From assembly GCA_012861695.1 (NCBI GenBank), contig JAAOOA010000600.1:124001-188000 (forward strand): a DNA stretch of 64,000 bases. The letters are read 5' to 3'. This DNA is from Trematomus loennbergii. Its lineage: Eukaryota > Chordata > Actinopteri > Perciformes > Nototheniidae. The position numbers and the translations under genes were made by a program. How positions within the stretch are numbered: the stretch's first letter is position 1; each line of letters starts with the position of its first letter. Positions 32,323 to 45,464 of this stretch are shown one piece after another. A model generated the notes under the pieces. It was not told where the DNA came from and searched no databases. It saw only the letters and a program-made list of their open reading frames with translations.

Positions 32323-35300
32323 TCAATTAAAAGCAGCTGCAAAAAGAAAAGTCTTCAGCCTGGATTTAAAAGTAGTAAGAGTTGCAGCGGACCTGCAGGT
32401 TTCTGGGAGTTTGTTCCAGATATTTGGAGCATAATAACTGAATGCTGCTTTACCATGTTTAGTTCTGACTCTGGGGACAGAAAGCTGACCAGTCCCTGAA
32501 GACCTGAGAGTTCTGGATGGTTCATAATTTAGCAGTAGGTCAGACATGTATTTTGGGCCTAAACCATTCAAAGCTTTATAAACCAGCAACAATATTTTGA
32601 AATCTATTCTTTGACACACAGGAAGCCAGTGTAAGGACTTCAGAACAGGAGTGATGTGATCCACTTTCTTAGTGTTAGTGAGGACTCGAGCAGCGGCGTT
32701 CTGAATTAGCTGCAGCTTTCTAATAGATTTTTTAGTGAGGCCTGTAAAGACACCATTGCAGTAGTCGAGTCTACTGAAGATAAAAGCATGGACAAGTTTT
32801 TTCCAAATCCTGCTGTGACATTAGTCCTTTAATCCTAGATATGTTCTTTAGGTGATAGTAGGCTGATTTAGTAACTGTTTTAATGTGACTGTTGAAACTC
32901 AGGTCAGAGTCCATGACTACACCTAGATTTCTGGCTGTATCTGTTGTTTTGAACATTGCAGACTGAAGCTCAGCGCTAACTTTTATACGTTCTGCCTTGG
33001 CTCCAAAACCATTACCTCAGTTTTATCTTTGTTTAATTGGAGAAAGTTCTGACACATCCAGTCATTGATTTGTTCAATGCACTTACTCAGTGTTTGAATT
33101 GGAGCATAATCTCCTGGTGAAATTGTTACGTAAATTTGTGTGTCATCCGCATAGCTATGGTAACTTATTTTGTTGTTTTTCATTATCTGAGCCAGTGGTA
33201 GCATGTAGATGTTAAAGAGAAGAGGCCCCAAGATGGAGCCTTGAGGTACCCCACATGTCATATTTGTCAACTCAGATGTGTATTTACCTATAGAAACAAA
33301 GTTTTTTCTGTCCTTTAAGTAGGACTCAAACCAATTTAGAACTGTTGCCGAAAGTCCCACCCAGTTTTCTAGTCGGTCTAGTAATATGTTGTGGTCAACA
33401 GTGTCAACGCAGCACTGAGATCTAATAATACTAACACTGAAGTTCTGCCACTGTCTGTGTTTAAGTGGATGTCATTGAAGACCTTTACAAGAGCAGTCTC
33501 AGTGCTGTGGTTTGGACGAAATCCTGACTGGAACACATCCAAACAGTTATTTAAATGCAAGAAGTTACTCAACTGTTGAAATACAACTTTTTCAATGATT
33601 TTACCTAGAAATGGCAGGTTTGATATTGGCCTGTAATTGTTCATTACTGAGGCATCTAGATTATTCTTTTTTAAGAGCGGTTTAATGACTGCAGTTTTCA
33701 GGGCCTCTGGAAAAATACCTGAGTGAAGAGATGTGTTTACTATATGAAGTAGATCTGAGGCCATGCAAGGAAAAACATCTTTGAAAAATCCTGTTGGAAT
33801 AATATCAAGGCAGCAGGAGGAGGATTTCAGAAGTTGAATAATGTCCTCTAAGTTTTTACCATTAATCTGATGGAATTGTGTCATGGTGTTTGAATTGATA
33901 TTAGGTGGACATAGGGACAAACATTTGCTGTACCTGATGCAGAGGCACTGACTGCTTGTCTAATTTTCTGAATTTTGTCAGTGAAGAAGGAGGCAAAATC
34001 ATTGCACGCCCTGGTGGATAGAAATTCAGAGGCTACTGACACTGGGGGGTTAGTTAGTCTGTCGACGGTAGCAAACAAGGCACGTGCGTTGTTTTTGTTT
34101 TTGGTAATGATGTCAGAGAAGAAAGACTGTCGTGCGTTTTTCAATTCCAAATTATAAAGGCCAAGTCTCTCTTTATAGATTTCAAAGTGAACCTGGAGAT
34201 TTGTTTTTCGCCACCTACGTTCAGCTTTTCGACACTCTCTTTTTTCTGTTCTCACGGTCATGGCCTTTCTCCATGGAGATATTTTCTTGCCAATCACTTC
34301 CTTTACCTTAGTTGGAGCAATGGTATCTATAACATTTTTAATTTTTGAATTAAAATGATCTACTAGCTCATTTACTGAGATGTTAGCAGGGGCAAGTGTG
34401 GATGAAAAATTATGAGTAAACATTTCCCTAGTATTTTCTGTTAAATATCGCTTTGTGGTTACCTCTTTCTGAACATTTTTGTGAACAGAAATAGAGCTCT
34501 CAAAGAAAACACAGGAATGATCAGAGAGTGCAACATCAGTCACCACAACCTTTGAGATATTCAGACCCTTTGAGATAATTAAGTCCAGAGTGTGCCCCTT
34601 ATTGTGCGTGGGCTCCGCCACATGCTGAGTCAGTCCATAGTTATCAAGAACACAAAACAGTTCTTTAGCCCCTCTGTCCTGGGGGTTGTCAACATGGATG
34701 TTAAAATCACCAACAATGACTAACGGTCAAAGTCAATACACACTATAGACAGCAGTTCAGTAAAATCATCAAAAAAGCTTGCACAGTATTTGGGTGGTCT
34801 ATAGATATTTAGGAACAGAGCTCGAGAGGAGCATTTCAGCTGAAGGGCCACATATTCAAAAGAAGCAAAGTCCCCATAAGATGTCTTCCTGCATTGAATG
34901 GAATCATTGAACAAAATAGCAACTCCACCCCCTTTCTTATGCATTCTTTCCTGACTCATAAAACTAAAGTTGGGAGGGGTTGATTCGATAAGAACAGCTG
35001 CACTGTTATTTTGTTCAATCCAAGTTTCCGTTAAAAACATAAAATCGAGATTGTGCTCAGTGATAAAATCATTGATTAAAAATGTTTTTCCTGCCAAAGA
35101 CCTGACATTTAATAAAGCTAGTTTAAGTTTGTTAAATACACTATCAGTAAAAATGTTGTGACAAGCTGTGGCTGACATGGAATCACTGCTAAATTTGATA
35201 ACCTCACACAAACGTTTGAGCACTTCCTGTTTCTAAGCTGATTTACCGCTCTTAATCTATTACCTATCAACACAGATATCGGCAAAGCTACTGGCAGGCA

Positions 35301-35363
35301 GGGCCCCGGCATGTGCTGGAAAGAGTTGAGAGTGCCATATGCCCTTGAGCCTGGACCCAGCAC
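32323..35363 (-). pseudogene. LINE copy 2 ORF2 (endonuclease/RT, several frameshifts)
   Basis: Same protein as copy 1 ORF2. It is intact at the site where copy 1 is shifted. Single-base differences in short homopolymers break it at about 34729 (endonuclease), 33406 (inside the RT DLSAAF block), 33004 and 32797-32802. YADD and the other RT motifs remain recognisable across frames. Confidence 0.85.
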
Positions 35364-35654
35364 ATATCAGTAAAGTTTGTTGCGTTTTGTACACACACAT
35401 CCTTATCAGGCTTCGGAGACTGCAGATGCTTTCTTGAAGGGAGGGAGGTGGTTGACGTAGGCACGGTGATGAAGACGGGGGAGATGGTGCGCGTCTCTGC
35501 TTCTGTGATTTTGGTGGGCGTTGTGGAAGGGCGGGGGTAAAGGAGATGCTGCCAGGGGGGGGAGGTGGTTGACGTAGGCTTGTCTTCGGTGATTTTGGTG
35601 GGCGTCGTTGAGGGGCGGGGGTAAAGGACATGCTGCCAACCCTGCATCTCGCCT

Positions 35655-37039
35655 TCATGCGGTCATCGAACTCCAGGGGGGAGGGCGAGGGTGAAAGGGT
35701 GAGCGGAGAGTAGAGAGAGCTGGGGGATGAATGAAGAGTATCCTCAAAGGCGTTGACAGGGGGGGTGACGGGCAGTGGAGACTCCTCCATTTGTGTCATA
35801 GGTCTCCCATAATCAGAACATTCCTCAGGCGGGTGCAGTGATACTTCTTCAGGGTTTTCTGCGCAATGTGTTGTGTCTTTCTCCTGTTTTGATTCTCTTG
35901 CCGCTTGTCCTTGGCAGAGGGAACAGATTGCTGACGCAGGCAGTTGAATATGTTAGAGATAAACAATTTCACTCCTGACTTGTTCAGGCAAACTCCATCT
36001 GCCTTAAAAAGATGTCTGCGATCCCAGAAAAAGTTAAAATTGTCAATAAAATGGACAGAATGGTCAGTACAGGCAGCTGAAAGCCACGTGTTCAATGCAA
36101 ACAGTCTGCTGAATCTCTCCACTCCTCTTCTGACTGGCGGTAGAGGGCCACTGATGAACACCTCCGCATTTAGAGAGCTGACAGTTTCCAACAGACATTT
36201 AAAGTCTTCTTTCAGCGCTTCTGACTGTTGTTTCACAACATCATTTGTTCCAATATGTAGTACCACATTCTTCACAGTCGGATGTTCAGCCCCAATATGC
36301 AGGATCTTCTCAGCCAAGTCGGAGACCATATCCTTGGGAAAACAGAGTACTTTGGTGTTGTTCTTACTACACAGACCTTTTACATCTCTTACAGCAGAGT
36401 CACCCACAATCAGAGTTTCAGGCCCAGTCGTTAGCTTTCCCTCTAGCCTTTTACTTTTGGAGTAGCTATTGGTCCTTACCCTGCTGTGTGAAGAGGACAG
36501 GTTATCCAGGTCATCAGAAAGAGATCTCCGGTTCTCGGTCAGCGGAGCGTATCTGTTCTGGATTGGCACACTTGGTGGTTTAGGAGGATTGTTTGTAGTT
36601 CTCCCTTTAGCAGCTGTCCACGGCTGTTTCCTAGTATGAATAGGGGTTGAAGAGGCACTCTTCCTGGGTGATAACAATGCAGGCCAGCCGGTCGCATCAC
36701 AGATTTCAGAGCGCTGGGCTCTGCCTGTTATTCGTCCTCCCAAATCCCATGGAAATGATTTACTCTTAGGCTTTGCACCCAGAGAGTTCCAGGGAGGACT
36801 ACCACTTGTAGATTTATTACCCAGTACACAGCCCTCCTGTTCCTTGGAAACCTTGTAGCTGCTAACTAGCTGTGAGTTAGCATACCCTTTTCCATTATTT
36901 GCAACACTGGTAAAGTGGTGTTATTCCCACAACATAGTCCATTCACTTCCACGTTAACTTCCAACCGTTGCATTTTCATTTCCAACACAGCCATCTTCTG
37001 TTGAAGTTTGTGGAAGTCATCTGTAGAGAACGGAGGCAT
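35655..37039 (-). pseudogene. LINE copy 2 ORF1 (broken)
   Basis: Same protein as copy 1 ORF1, including [18 protein letters not shown] and DGVCLNKSG, so the missing catalytic His is shared. Two single-base losses relative to copy 1 break it: one near 36895 (after the coiled coil) and one near 35895 (after the SGNH domain). Confidence 0.85.
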
Positions 37040-37323
37040 TTTGCTACCAACTAGCTTAAGCTAAATAGCATGCAGTAGCCTACCAGGCTTTAGCTGTTGC
37101 TAGGCCACGCTACTGTAAGACTGAGGTCGTCGTAAAAATGTTGAAATATGGCTGAAACCCTCCGTCTATTTACGATGAATAACTGTCCCAGTGATAAGTT
37201 AATGTCCAGGAGCCGCTGCTCGAAGTTTTCAGAGAATAAGAATAGGAAAATCAGCATAAAAAGTAAGCAGAGGCAAGAGCAAGCAGAAAAGCGTCTGCAC
37301 TGTAAGGAAGATATGAATACATC

Positions 37324-38268
37324 TTGGTAATAGTCGATCATTACACACGCTTTGCACAAGCCTACGCCACAATGTCAAAATCCGCCAAGACAGTGGCAGA
37401 TAAGGTGTTCAATGATTATGCACTGAAGTTCGGATTTCCTCGGAGAATCCACCACGATCAGGGAGGTGAATTTGAAAATCAATTATTTGCACAGCTGAAG
37501 AAAAACTGTGGAGTGATGGGCTCAAGAACCACGCCCTACCACCCGCAAGGGAATGGTCAAGTTGAAAGGTTCAACAGAACGCTGCTGCAAATGCTAAAGA
37601 CGCTTCCTGAAAGGCAGAAGTCAAATTGGAAAGAGTCACTGCCTAAGCTCATTTATGCATACAACAGCACTCGCTGTGATGTTACAGGCTTCTCCCCATT
37701 CTATCTCCTGTTTGGGAGGTCACCAAGACTGCCTGTTGACTTATTGTTTGGCTTGACCCCTGAGACAGGAAATGCAGACCACCAAGAGTATATGAGAAAA
37801 TGGAAACAACAGATGCAAGAGGCATATGAGATCACAGCAGAAAATGCAAAGAAATGTGCTGAGAGGAGCAAGAGAACCTACGACAGCAAAGTAAGGAGTT
37901 CTGTTCTACACGAGGGTGATCGTGTCCTCGTCAGGAATCTGACACCCAGAGGGGGAACAGGTAAACTTCGGAGCCACTGGGAAGATTGTATCCACAGAGT
38001 CATCCGTCAGGTTGGGAAAGACATGCCCATCTATGAAGTTCTGCCGGAGCAAGGGAATGGTAGAGGAAGCCGGATACTACACCGTAATCTCCTGTTGCCA
38101 TGTGACCATCTGCCCTTAGAGATACAGCTACAACCTGCAAAGTCAAAAGAGAAATTACAACTAGGACAAGTAGGGACAAAGAACAACCACATCAGGACGA
38201 CGATGGAAGTGACAGCGATGATGACTGTGAATATTATCACATGCCCAGGGTCCAACCTCTGCCTGTAA
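37324..38268 (+). pseudogene. Gypsy integrase core, second part, and chromatin-binding C-terminus
   Basis: Resumes the Gypsy pol frame after the LINE: VDHYTRFAQAYATMSKSA, then the second and third catalytic acidic residues (HHDQGGEFEN...YHPQGNGQVERFNRTLL), DVTGFSPFYLLFGRSPRLPV and the GPY/F-like region. The apparent start at 37324 is internal, not a real initiation codon. The frame is lost near 38230-38265. Confidence 0.85.
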
Positions 38269-38693
38269 TGCAGCCTCAGGTAAATACCCACAGAGAGGAT
38301 CCCGAAGTGGAAATTACAGAAACCTCCCAGGATGTAGAACATCGGCAACAAGGCATACCCCAGCTACAAGAGGCTCAGGGCGGAGGTGATGTTCTGAATG
38401 AGGAGGACATGTCAGGCAAAGGGGCTCAAGAGGAGATTGCTTTGGGAGAGAGAACACCGGCACCACTTTCACCTGTTCAAAATGAAGATAACAATGACAC
38501 TGACATTGGATTTCAGCGACCTGTGAGAGACAGACGACCTACGACATTCTTCACATACGATCAGCTAGGTAATCCAGTTTGTTGCAGTGCTAACATCGTA
38601 TACTGGTACCCGCCACTGCCCTATGCTACAGTGCCAGCCATAGGTACATGGATGACGCAGTTTAACTACCAGCCTGTTGTTCCTGGGTACTGA
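38241..38693 (+). pseudogene. Gypsy pol C-terminal tail
   Basis: Acidic/Gln-rich segment ending in RPVRDRRPTTFFTYDQLGNP, a tail typical of vertebrate Gypsy Pol proteins, and a stop at 38691-38693. It is in a different frame from the integrase part. No envelope gene follows; 38694-39115 is non-coding with CA-rich stretches. Confidence 0.7.
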
Positions 38694-39115
38694 AAGATAT
38701 GCCTATACACAGACACACACACACCAGACATACTCATGGACTTTTGAAGAGGCTGAGTGATCACATACACACATATACACTTCAGACACCTATGGACTGA
38801 GGAAGGAAAGCTTGGTAGACACAACCATATACACCACACACAATGATGAACTTTTGAAGAAGTAGAGTGCTCACACACACAACATACATTCATGGACTGT
38901 AAAAAAAAACGGAGAGCTTATGAACATATGTTTGTCATACAATGATGGACTTTCTACTAAGCCAAGGGCTTAAATGTGTAAATTGAGTGTGTACACTTTT
39001 GCCAAACTGAGCAGTGAGCGTGGTATGTGTTTAATAAATGTTTATAGGTGTTGCTGACATGTAGGCCTAATATTGTGGATTATAATGTCGGGACGACATC
39101 TGTTTTGAAGGGGTG

Positions 39116-39741
39116 TGTAATAGTATGACAAGTCATGGTATGACCTTCCGGGTCTGTCCAGCAGAGGGCGCTTGTTGTTTGCCACTGGTGCATAATACAT
39201 TAGACTTGAAGCAAACGAACAACGTCTCTGTTTCCTTGTCTGATATTTTCCCCATATTAGGTGAGTTCATCCGTGATAAATGTTATATATGTAGACTGAC
39301 TGTGTGTAATATTAATGTGAAAAGCACACTGTTGGTGTGATAGTTGTTAGAGGGTATTTTTGGAGGGTTTTTCTGGGTTCTGTAATTGTTGAAGCTGTGT
39401 ATGCTAGCTTTGCTAGCGCCATTAGCTTTGCTGGCGCCATTAGCTATGCTAGCGCCGCTAGCTATGATAGTGCAGTTTAGCTCCAAGAAGGGGATTTTGT
39501 GTTTCATTTGGATATGTATGTTTGTAGTGTGCATTTAAAAAGGGACATTTTGTGTGTTAAATTGGATGTATGTTTGCAGTACGTGCATTGTTAGTGTTTG
39601 TTTTATGTCAAGAATCTATGTTTTGTATTATACAGTGTGCTATGTGTACCATGTGGTTGGTTGCATAATACATTAGACTTGAAGCAAACGAACAACGTCT
39701 GTTTCCTTGTCTGATATTTTCCCCATATTAGGGGCTTAACA
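39116..39741 (+). repeat. 3' LTR of the Gypsy element (626 bp)
   Basis: Matches the 5' LTR throughout, including the internal 70-bp direct repeat. It has one more gctagc/gcgccatta-type unit at 39400-39470 and lacks 3 bases near 39137. It is preceded by a purine-rich gaaggggtg, the likely polypurine tract. Confidence 0.92.
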
Positions 39742-40464
39742 TTAAGCGTTAAGTGGGATAATACTGTAGAACAAAAGGCTTCTGTTTGAGGTTGATAAAA
39801 TAAGGTCATCCTTGTAACTTAGAGAGATATTTTATTATGTAGGTAGGAACTTTATGCATCGCTAAGGTTAATTTAAATTGGCTATGCTCGAGTATGTCGA
39901 CAAGCTAATGTCGAAGTAGTGTATGTGAAATTAACCTCACAATAAGATGTGTGTATATTACAATTATTAATGTCATATTTCAAGATGATTACTTAGATAT
40001 TACAATATGGTTGGTTGAGCTGGAGTTCATTATTGAGCTTACACGTTAACGTCAGTCATATCTGAAGAACGAACCCAAATCTTGTTGTTTTTATTAATTG
40101 TATTACCAAATTGGTATCAAATAAATAGTAAGCATTGGTAACACAACTTCCAAAGTACAGTAAAATAAAAAGGACCCTGACTCGGACAATACACAATCCA
40201 ACATGTTCAACAGAAGAGAATAAGTTATATTGTTTGTAACATGGTACTTACATATATATCTGTTTATTTAAAGTGTCCAGGTGATGCAGACAGACTGGAC
40301 TCCTCACAGCAGTGAACTTCAGCACAGGTATAAAGACTCTTTTTTTCATACTGTACAAAGAATCAAGAAAGATATTGGTTTAAATAAATGAAGTATTGAC
40401 TTTAATACACTGATATACATTCCATTGAACAATACTAATACTAGATCACCTACACATCAGTTAA

Positions 40465-40844
40465 AGGTGGGGTAGGTAAGTTTGAGAAACCGGCTCGAGA
40501 TACACTTTTTGTTATATTCCATGGAATGCTCTTAACATCCCGATAGCAATGAATATCGTAAGTGCTTTGACAAAAATCCATAAAAAAATGTCATCTGTGG
40601 AAGCTGTAGTACTGTAAAAAGCACGACCAATCATTTTAGCCGGCCCGGCTAAAATAACTGGATGGCCTACCTGCCTGTCAGCCTTCCATCTGTGCACAAA
40701 CTTATCTCGTGCCCTCATTGGTCATGTGCGCGTTTGTGTGTGTTGGAGGAGGGGCTCTGTAAGGAAGTGGCAGATTTTTTCCGGCTGTGTGTTTTCAAAT
40801 TCTAGCGATCTCGAGCTGGTTTCTCCAAAATGACCTACCCACCT
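40465..40844. mobile_element. MITE with about 40-bp TIRs and TTAA target site
   Basis: Left end aggtggggtaggtaagtttg and right end, read inward, aggtgggtaggtcattttgg, both continuing to gagaaacc(g/a)gctcgaga. TTAA lies on both sides (40461-40464, 40845-40848). TTAA targets point to piggyBac or Kolobok superfamilies. A near-perfect palindrome, ttttagccggcccggctaaaa, sits inside at about 40636-40656. Confidence 0.8.
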
Positions 40845-41851
40845 TTAAGTTGAGGGTTTTTTCCATGCAAAAGGTTACATTTAGATGTTAACAAGCAATA
40901 TGACTTTGTCAGCTTTCTAATTTAATGTATTGAAGGCAAAGCTATTTAACTCATAGTGAGAACTGCTACTATTTATCTCTCAATATTGTCTGTAAAAAAC
41001 GTGGTAAAAGTTATTCTTTCAGTGAGACAACAGAGCAAGCTTCTACAGTTGCACTACGTTTTGATAACAGTTAAATATTATTTTGATAATAAAATATATT
41101 TAAATGTTGATGAATTTCATACTGTTCATTCATAATCTGATTGTCTTTGTAGCTCACTGTTGAAATAAAAAAAAACATACAAAACATATAAAATAATTAT
41201 ATCTACAGCCCCTAACACACAAACACACCGCTTTCATAAATAACACAATCATGTTTTATGTTTCCTGTAATTTTGTTAGGAAAGGACATGCCTGAAAAGA
41301 CACGACTCAACATTTTCTCCTTCTCTGAGGGTCAAGAAGAACATCAAAGAGGGAAATTAAAAGCTGATGTTTGTAGATTTTAAGACCAGTACAGGACATT
41401 CACTAAGAAACTACTTTTATTGTGAAAACACAGTCAGCTGATTGAATGCACCTATTTCACATCTACACTCCATCAGCTGATTATTTCTATTTGCCTCACT
41501 TTATGAGCTTCACAACACCTGTGCCTTGTACCGCAGAGTTTGCAACGTCACAAATAAATGGGGCCAATCTTCAGTCAGATGTGAATGTGTAATCTAACAT
41601 TTTCAGTAAGAATAATGGACAAAAGGAGTGCAAATACAAATACAATTTATTGAAATGTGACCAAAAGTTAATCAAACATGTTTTAAATAAAAAAGCACAT
41701 ATGGACAGAAGGTGTAAACCTATTAAATGTATAAGTAAACACATTTAGTCAAATAAAGTGACAGACAAGGCCTGTGCATGGGCTCCTCCATCAGGCCTGG
41801 TCCTCCTCGCAGAGGAAAGACCCTCAGTCCTCTCCCAACCAACAGACAGGA

Positions 41852-41983
41852 CGTCCATCACACAGAGGTTTCTCCTAGAAGTCTCTGCAGCTCTCGGGAC
41901 ACCACGCTGTCTCAATCCGTCCATCACACGGAGGTTTCTCCCTGAAGTCTCTGCAGCTCTCGGGACACCACGCTGTCTCAATC
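41852..41983. repeat. Two-copy tandem repeat, 66 bp
   Basis: cgtccatcacacagaggttt at 41852 recurs as cgtccatcacacggaggttt at 41918, each followed by ctctgcagctctcgggacac and cacgctgtctcaat. The two units differ at about three positions. Confidence 0.85.
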
Positions 41984-42778
41984 CGTCCACACTGAATATG
42001 AGAGGAAAAATGAAAATAATGAATGCTTTAGACAATAGGAAATATAAAGTTGACTGTTGAGTTGCTCAGTTTTTGTAGATTGTCAATACTATTACTGTAT
42101 AACTAATATCTCAGGTTAAGAGGCACATTCAAATAAAGATTGGTCTTTAAATACATTTTGTCTTTTGAATTGTTTGTCTAAAGTCAAGGATCTAGAACTG
42201 GTACTTATAGTTTTAATGATACAGTCTGGTTATAATGCTGTTTGGAGGAGGCCTCACAGGTAAGAGCACTAACTAGCTACCATCACATGTACCTTAGCTT
42301 GACTTAAATGTATTAAACGTATAATTAAGTGATAGCAAAATATAAATAACTAATGTCATGCAAACATATTAATATTTGCTTGATTCCAGTGTTGCATTTA
42401 GCACATTGCATACAAACGTTAAGGGATTTTAAGATTCTGAAGTATTATGCTAAAAACTCAATAACTTAGATTATTATTTATAGTTTTGCTGAATAGTTTC
42501 ATGTCCGCTTACCTTAGAAACGTAAAATGTGACGGCAGTGTGCAGATGGCGAGCATGTTAGCTTAGCTTCTTAGCTTGAGCTAGCTCTGTTACTTCCAGC
42601 TCGGAGGCAGCAGGTCCAGCCTCGGCTCCGCCTCTTTGCCCTTATTTGGAGCAGGCGGGAGTTAGACTCTGACGTCAATGTCGAGCCGTTAGTGGCCGAC
42701 AGGCTTCTCGGCAACTCTGCAGAATCCTATGGGTGACGTCACGGACCCTACGTCCATTTATATATACAGTCTATGGTT

Positions 42779-42876
42779 CAAGCGTATTATGAGTATGATC
42801 CCGAATCTGACACTGAAGAAGACGAGGTTTCGGTGGAAGTGCAAACATCTCGGTTGCAGCAGGACGTTTCTGAATG
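42779..42876 (+). pseudogene. P2X7-intracellular-domain-like gene, rest of exon 2
   Basis: Continues the reading frame broken at 26414: QAYYEYDPESDTEEDE, then TSRLQQDVSEW, ending in a donor (tgaatg|gttagt). The LQxYxxxPE...RLQQDVSEW pattern resembles the N-terminus of P2X7 intracellular-domain-like proteins in fish. The Cys-rich part expected next was not found before the array. An ATG at 42773 is created by the inserted TIR (cagtctATGgtt) and would put this exon in frame by chance. Confidence 0.5.
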
Positions 42877-43155
42877 GTTAGTTGACAAGCTGTTGTCCCT
42901 ATTTATTTTTACGTTAACTCTGTTTGTTGTTACGATGCTTGCTACTTATTCCGTTTCCGTTCATATTTTGGCTAATTAGCAAGAATGAAATGTGTTTGTA
43001 ACGTAGAGTTTGTAATGCAAAAACAGCGGTACATATATATATTTATATAGGGGGACATTCATCTTTTCAGCATATATACAATGCAGTGGCGGCCGGCCCA
43101 TAGGGGCGCCGCCCCCCCCTCTTCCCACATTAAAAAAAAATATATATATATATAT

Positions 43156-44107
<952 letters not shown>

Positions 44108-44123
44108 ATATATATATATATTT

Positions 44124-45285
44124 AACCTGTTAAGCACCAAGCCTGTTTTTCATGTTTCAGGCTCGAAAATGACATGCCCAAAACAAATGACTACAACTTA
44201 ACTTCTAAAAGGGTTATATGAATAATTTCTTTTATCAAAGCAAGGTTACATCTGTGAGTTGGATGTAGAAGTGTCAGAATCAATATAAATGTTTTTTTAT
44301 TTTAAAGAAAATTCAGATTTTACATAGTAAAAAACTGTAAATTATAGTGTCCGTCCAAAAATTATTTTTTACAGATAGTGAAAACTACCCTTGGATGATG
44401 GGTTAGTAGACTAAAAGCTTTAGGAATCCAAAGTACAACATATAATAAGTACCCTGTATCAAGATTGATGCAAAACAAGTGACATTTGACCTTTTTAGAG
44501 AGCCAAAACCACCCCACCTCTGAGGTGATTTGGGTGAAAATGTTTTTTTTTCCATATCTCTGGCCCCCTTGCTCGATTTTGATGGTTGACACCTCTTTCT
44601 GACCGTTAGAGCCAATAGAATCGAAGGGGGAAGCTCACACACACACACATTGTGAAGAGAAAAGGTGGGGGCTGCGCGCATGTAAATGTAAAGCAGAGTG
44701 GAGCTACATTCTAGCTCTGGCATTTGGAAACGAAAAAGCAGTTTTATTGCTTATGGATTATCAGAAATAATTTCAAAGAGGGCACAGATACATTGGATGA
44801 ACCTATGGATTAACTGCAGCATGTTTTTTTTATCGTTTTAATGCCATTGAAGACCAGTTTTGACCAAGGTAAGCCATGTTAGCGTTTCTAGCTACCTAGC
44901 TCCACATGTTATGATGTACGCTTTCGTTTATAGCGTCGCAAATGTTTATCACTAAGTGTTGAGGTTTTTTACACAGATTCTGTGTCTCCAGGACACCAAA
45001 AACGAGTGGTTGGCTGTGCATCTAGGATAAGTAATAAGGGAGTTATTGTGAGTTTAAGTGCCGTTTTAGGTTACATTTTTTAGCTTGTGACTAATTCAGA
45101 GGCTGAGTGTTAGCAGTGTGGGTTTTTTTTGGAAAAAAAAATAAAAAAGATCAGTTAGCTGAGTTTCTTCCCGTTACATGGATATAAAACATTCATAGTT
45201 TATTAAATATTAAGATCCCTTAGACGTTGTTTCCTGCAAATGACGCGTTTATCCGCCCGGTACCGGGGGGATGGTGCGTAACAGG
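44124..45285. mobile_element. TTAA-flanked (piggyBac-like) element
   Basis: Ends cctgttaagcacc and (right, inward) cctgttacgcacc are inverted repeats with one mismatch. TTAA is at 44120-44123 and 45286-45289. A related, diverged sequence occupies about 45290-46230 and also ends in acaggttaa. A third, truncated copy begins at about 46707. No transposase was recognised. Confidence 0.75.
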
Positions 45286-45464
45286 TTAAAAAATATATTT
45301 TTTATTTTTATTTTTATTTTAATAAACAAGGTAAATATTATATAATCGGTATCAGTAAAATGTATAATCTACAATAAAATCTCGTTTAAAATTGTGTTAC
45401 GATGTCTAAAGTTACTGATAAGTCACATGTTTCCTGCCTGGCCTTGCCCGTGTATCATTACTCC

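Larger units (their letters stand above)
32125..37300 (-). mobile_element. CR1/L2-like LINE, copy 2 (antisense, inside Gypsy integrase)
   Basis: A 5.2-kb LINE nearly identical to the copy at 10015-15098. Its cttgc-repeat tail lies at the left (32125-32140) and its 5' end at the right. The 7-bp repeat tgtaagg at 32118-32124 and 37301-37307 is the target duplication. Its first about 36 bp (37265-37300) differ from copy 1. The ORF1-ORF2 linker contains one extra tandem unit of about 75 bp. Several single-base indels break both ORFs. Confidence 0.9.
26468..39741 (+). mobile_element. Ty3/Gypsy LTR retrotransposon, split by an antisense LINE
   Basis: Bounded by two LTRs (26468-27089 and 39116-39741) that start TGTAATAG and end TTAACA, with a 4-bp TTAA duplication (26464-26467, 39742-39745). 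Order is gag, MYND-protease, RT, RNase H, integrase, then a tail and no envelope, which is Gypsy order. The LTRs differ at few positions, suggesting a young insertion. The body nevertheless has several frameshifts, and the integrase is interrupted by a 5.2-kb LINE. The sequence after the 5' LTR (from 27091) should be the primer-binding site; I could not match it to a tRNA. Confidence 0.92.
26415..42778. mobile_element. TIR-bounded element hosting the Gypsy insertion
   Basis: The left end has aaccatagactgtatatata (from 26419) and the right end is its reverse complement, tatatatacagtctatggtt, ending at 42778. The 4-bp repeat caag flanks both sides (26411-26414, 42779-42782). Removing the Gypsy element leaves about 3.1 kb that also contains a TTAA MITE. 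The left end has four extra bases (ttaa), so exact ends are uncertain. Two unrelated copies carrying the same common TIR are the alternative. Confidence 0.5.
39746..42778. other. Remainder of the Gypsy host element; no gene
   Basis: About 3 kb between the Gypsy element and the right TIR. It holds one TTAA MITE, a tandem duplication, and a GC-rich promoter-like stretch at 42590-42760. No coding region is supported. Confidence 0.45.

Noticed and set aside
29428..38693. Intact endogenous retrovirus
   Set aside because: Domain order and tail are Gypsy-type with no envelope gene; Pol is broken by several frameshifts and by the LINE.
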